Below, piece after piece: positions 61,530 through 64,000 of a DNA stretch of 64,000 bases; position 1 is the stretch's first letter, and every line of letters begins with the position of its first letter. Source of the DNA: an uncultured Roseburia sp. (lineage in GTDB: Bacteria; Bacillota; Clostridia; Lachnospirales; Lachnospiraceae). The stretch is taken from contig CAJUNX010000008.1 in the NCBI GenBank assembly GCA_910587865.1, positions 15,057 to 79,056 on the forward strand. Direction: 5' to 3'. The translations under genes and the position numbers were made by a program. The notes beneath the pieces are model-generated. The model searched no databases and was not told where the DNA came from. It worked only from the letters and a program-made list of their open reading frames with translations.

Positions 61530-62348
61530 ATGGAAAAGAAAGCGGTTTTTCTTGATATTGACGGAACCATGGTGGACTACGGCGGAGTCATCCCGCCATC
61601 CACAACAGAAGCATTAGACCGTGCAAAGGCCCGGGGGCATAAGCTTGTCATCTGCACCGGCAGGAGCCGTTTTCAGCTCGACGAGAAGCTTCTCTCCCTT
61701 GGATTTTCCGGGATCGTCGGGGCGGCGGGAGCATTTGTGGACGTGGACGGCGCAGAGATTTATCATACTTATATCGATAAGGCACATCGGAAGAGCAGCT
61801 TCGACTATCTGGAAGAGCATGGCTTCACCTACTGCTATCAGGCGGACGACGGCGTCTACTTAAACGCACACAGCCGCGACGGGATGATCGCCCGCTACCG
61901 GAGCATGGGAATCCCTGAGGAAGGAATCTCCTACCTGCTGGGACAGATGCACGTCTCCGACGAGCCCTGGCGGCATGAAAAAAACGAGAAGATTATTTAC
62001 CACAATGCGCCCTTTAGCGTGGCAAAAGTAAACGAAGATCTGGCGCCGTATTTTGATACCGTGGCCATCAGCATCAACGGCATGGGCGATGACGCCGGCG
62101 AGATCGGGATTGGCGGCATCAATAAAGCCACCGGCATGAAGCTTTATCTGATGCACGTCGGGATCGCACGGGAGGACAGTATCGCCCTCGGCGACGGCCC
62201 GAACGATCTTCAGATGATGGAATATGCCGGGATCGGCGTCGCCATGGGAAACGCGCTGGACGATGTAAAACAGCGGGCGGATCTCGTGACAAAACCTATT
62301 GGGGAAGACGGACTGTACCTCGCCTTTGAGCAGCTGGGACTGATCTGA
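61530..62348 (+). CDS. Cof-type HAD-IIB phosphatase
   Basis: This 272-residue cytoplasmic phosphatase has motif I 'VFLDIDGTMVDYGG', motif II Thr in 'LVICTGRS', motif III Lys in the cap-adjacent 'GGINKATGMKLYLM', and motif IV 'IALGDGPNDLQMMEYAG'. The C2-type cap spans about 85-190. Sugar phosphates or cofactors such as pyridoxal phosphate are usual substrates of the family. ATG at 61530 has AGGAGG at 9 bases. Confidence 0.9.
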   Translation: MEKKAVFLDIDGTMVDYGGVIPPSTTEALDRAKARGHKLVICTGRSRFQLDEKLLSLGFSGIVGAAGAFVDVDGAEIYHTYIDKAHRKSSFDYLEEHGFTYCYQADDGVYLNAHSRDGMIARYRSMGIPEEGISYLLGQMHVSDEPWRHEKNEKIIYHNAPFSVAKVNEDLAPYFDTVAISINGMGDDAGEIGIGGINKATGMKLYLMHVGIAREDSIALGDGPNDLQMMEYAGIGVAMGNALDDVKQRADLVTKPIGEDGLYLAFEQLGLI

Positions 62349-62388
62349 TTTTTGGGAATAATCCTGCACCGGATCCGTTGTGAAATAA

Positions 62389-62416
62389 GAAAGAGCGGGG
62401 ACAACCCCACTCTTTC
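62389..62416. terminator. Hairpin between convergent genes, probable terminator
   Basis: Arms of 12 bp with one G-T wobble (62389-62400 and 62405-62416) lie between the HAD gene and the convergent anti-sigma-like gene. Minus-strand TTATTT follows, so it can serve the latter. Confidence 0.6.
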
Positions 62417-62437
62417 CAGCTTTATTTCCCTGTCTTT

Positions 62438-63946
62438 TTACCTCTGTCTGACATCTACATATCCCATTTCCTGCGACAGCTCATCAAAGGCATAGGCGGT
62501 TCCTCCTGTGCTTAAATCCAGGTACAGACAGGGAAGCACTGTCTCAGGAACGAACCACGCCATATGTACCGTCACCGTCTCACCCGGCGCTATACTGTCA
62601 ATATAGTTATTTCCGCGTTCTCCGCCGTGCACGTCATAATAATACATCTCTTCAAAGTTGCAGATTCCGTTTGCGACAGCCTCATCCCACACGTCGCCGT
62701 CTCCCGGTTTTTCACTCCAGATTACCATCTGATCCCCGCTCTCTTCGGCACGCAGCAGATTTCCGAAGAAGAGCACTTTCGTCTTCGCTTCACTTCCTGT
62801 ATTGGTATATTCCACCGTGGCGTACACAAGTTTCTGCGGCACTTCCTTTGTTTCCACAATCTCACTCATCGATTCCACTCCGTCACCGTATCTGACATAA
62901 TTGATCTTTGCCGGAAGAAGCACGCCGTCCGCGTCCGTCTCCCGCTTTATCTCTTCCCGCTGGTCACTGTCGAGCGCTGCCTGATCCAGCACATGGATAT
63001 CGTCGTATACCTGCACATCTGCAACACAGACGGAAAGCCCCTCATCCTGCTGCGTGTAATGGTCCAGAATCGGGAAACTCTCACCGATCTCATGCGTTCT
63101 CATCTGATCCTTTGCGATTGATTCCGGACTGGATACCGCAAACTCATTCCCCTCCTCTTTCTCCGAAAATGCATTGCCGGTATAGGCGCTCCAGTCCTCT
63201 CCGCGAATGCACTCCGACGCTTCCGATGGATCCGCCGGGATCAGACGAATTCCCTCCGCCATCCGAATCGCTTCTTCTTTCGTCACATCGGATGCGACAA
63301 TCATTTCCAAAACATAGTGCACATCCGTGTAAGCCACATAAATCCGCTGGTTGAATGCCAATTCATCTTCAAACAGGCGGTTAAATTCCAGATAAACGCC
63401 GCTGTGGCCGTTTATCGTGAGATCCTCCCGCGCAACGATATTTCCAAAGGACATCTGAAACTGATCGTCCCCGGTATCCATCCGGTAAAGGCACAGCGAG
63501 ACTCCTCCTTTTTGCAGGGCATCCGGATAGCTGTATTTTTCACCCTCCGTCTTTACCATGCCTTCCGGCACATAGCCCACCTCAAGCTTCACCGGCAGAA
63601 TCTCTTCCGCGGCCGATGTCTGCGTATCTGCTGTCACGCTCTCCGGTGCATCCATCCCGATATCCGCGCCGTAGGTTCCGTTCTGGCTGCTCCTCATGCG
63701 GTAGGTCACACCCGCAAATACCGTGGTTCCAAGCGCCAGCGCCGCAACCAGCGCCGCCGCAATCGATTTATGCGCCATCCTTTTCTTTTTCTGATACCCG
63801 GACACGGACGTTACCTTTAACTGCTTTGCAACCTCGCGCTCAACCATTGCCCGCATCGAATCCGGCATTCCCGGAAATTCCTGTCTCATATTCTCTATTC
63901 TCATATCGATCTCCATTTCTCTCTGCCTGCTGTCTGTATCTGCCAA
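62438..63946 (-). CDS. Anti-sigma-like single-pass membrane protein
   Basis: The protein has 502 residues. A short cytoplasmic N-terminal part (about 1-58) carries 'MRIENMRQEFPGMPDSMRAM', which may bind a sigma factor. A membrane helix follows (about 59-79, 'SIAAALVAALALGTTVFAGV'), then a large external region with DUF4367-like ('GYVPEGMVKTEGEKYSYP') and a DUF4179/DUF5643-like beta domain. TTG at 63946 follows AAGGAGAG. An ECF sigma-factor gene would be expected just upstream, beyond the window edge; only about 50 bases of that are visible. Confidence 0.65.
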   Translation of the reverse strand: MADTDSRQREMEIDMRIENMRQEFPGMPDSMRAMVEREVAKQLKVTSVSGYQKKKRMAHKSIAAALVAALALGTTVFAGVTYRMRSSQNGTYGADIGMDAPESVTADTQTSAAEEILPVKLEVGYVPEGMVKTEGEKYSYPDALQKGGVSLCLYRMDTGDDQFQMSFGNIVAREDLTINGHSGVYLEFNRLFEDELAFNQRIYVAYTDVHYVLEMIVASDVTKEEAIRMAEGIRLIPADPSEASECIRGEDWSAYTGNAFSEKEEGNEFAVSSPESIAKDQMRTHEIGESFPILDHYTQQDEGLSVCVADVQVYDDIHVLDQAALDSDQREEIKRETDADGVLLPAKINYVRYGDGVESMSEIVETKEVPQKLVYATVEYTNTGSEAKTKVLFFGNLLRAEESGDQMVIWSEKPGDGDVWDEAVANGICNFEEMYYYDVHGGERGNNYIDSIAPGETVTVHMAWFVPETVLPCLYLDLSTGGTAYAFDELSQEMGYVDVRQR

Positions 63947-64000
63947 TTTTATCTCTCCTTTATCCGATCCGTCTGCCTGTAATCTTTGTCTTCCGTGGTT

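Noticed and set aside
63947..64000. C-terminal end of an ECF sigma-factor gene upstream of the anti-sigma-like gene
   Set aside because: Only about 50 bases are visible and all three frames give short, ambiguous peptides, so no gene is called.
1..64000. tRNA, rRNA, CRISPR arrays, transposases, prophage genes
   Set aside because: None was found on either strand; the intergenic repeats seen are single hairpins or palindromes, not arrays.

Overview
The window reads as a chromosomal segment of an anaerobic Firmicute of class Clostridia, most likely family Lachnospiraceae. This rests on moderately GC-rich codon use with TTG and GTG starts, an F-type ATP synthase operon preceded by sua5, a YwlE-position phosphatase, upp and dCMP deaminase, ferredoxin-linked 2-oxoacid oxidoreductase and rubrerythrin genes, a Na+-type c-subunit signature, and gut-glycan genes such as GH95 fucosidase and fucose isomerase. 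I ran no database search; the family names come from motifs, and the genus is not determined. No tRNA, rRNA, CRISPR array, transposase or prophage gene was seen.

Layout. 1-9763 (minus): a truncated DUF6240-like gene, glgB, a large TPR plus AAA-type ATPase, an AI-2E family permease and an aconitase-family hydratase with a long structured leader. 10080-16836: an L-fucose operon (fucI, FGGY kinase, GH95 alpha-L-fucosidase) divergent from an AraC regulator, followed by a decayed gene. 17248-19967: a sensor kinase and OmpR-type regulator; the kinase gene ends in a G10 tract. 20094-26136: a coiled-coil protein, a surface 5'-nucleotidase, a small membrane protein, an XRE repressor, an amidohydrolase and a histidine phosphatase.

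26381-33884 (minus): the complete ATP synthase operon, atpZ-I-B-E-F-H-A-G-D-C, with a nested hairpin between atpG and atpD. Upstream of it lie dCMP deaminase, upp, a tyrosine-phosphatase homologue lacking its nucleophile, and sua5. Divergent galM, a small 2[4Fe-4S] ferredoxin and a MerR regulator follow. 39557-46435 (minus) is housekeeping: dnaB, rplI, gdpP (c-di-AMP phosphodiesterase), a lipoprotein, rpsR-ssb-rpsF and a small alarmone synthetase.

46436-51914: a glycan or ester accessory island with an AraC gene remnant, a long palindrome, an alpha/beta hydrolase divergent from a DUF4038-type glycosidase across a repeat-rich AT-rich promoter, a VapD-type toxin pair and a LacI regulator. 51963-56805 (minus): an ABC transporter with two permeases and its two-component system. 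56952-63946: a 2-oxoacid:ferredoxin oxidoreductase made of two fused polypeptides, rubrerythrin, a HAD phosphatase and an anti-sigma-like membrane protein.

The least explained signals are the structured RNA candidates (hydratase leader, atpG-atpD gap, fucI-kinase gap), the slippable G10 tract, the catalytically altered YwlE homologue, the VapD pair, and the TPR-ATPase with an altered Walker B motif.
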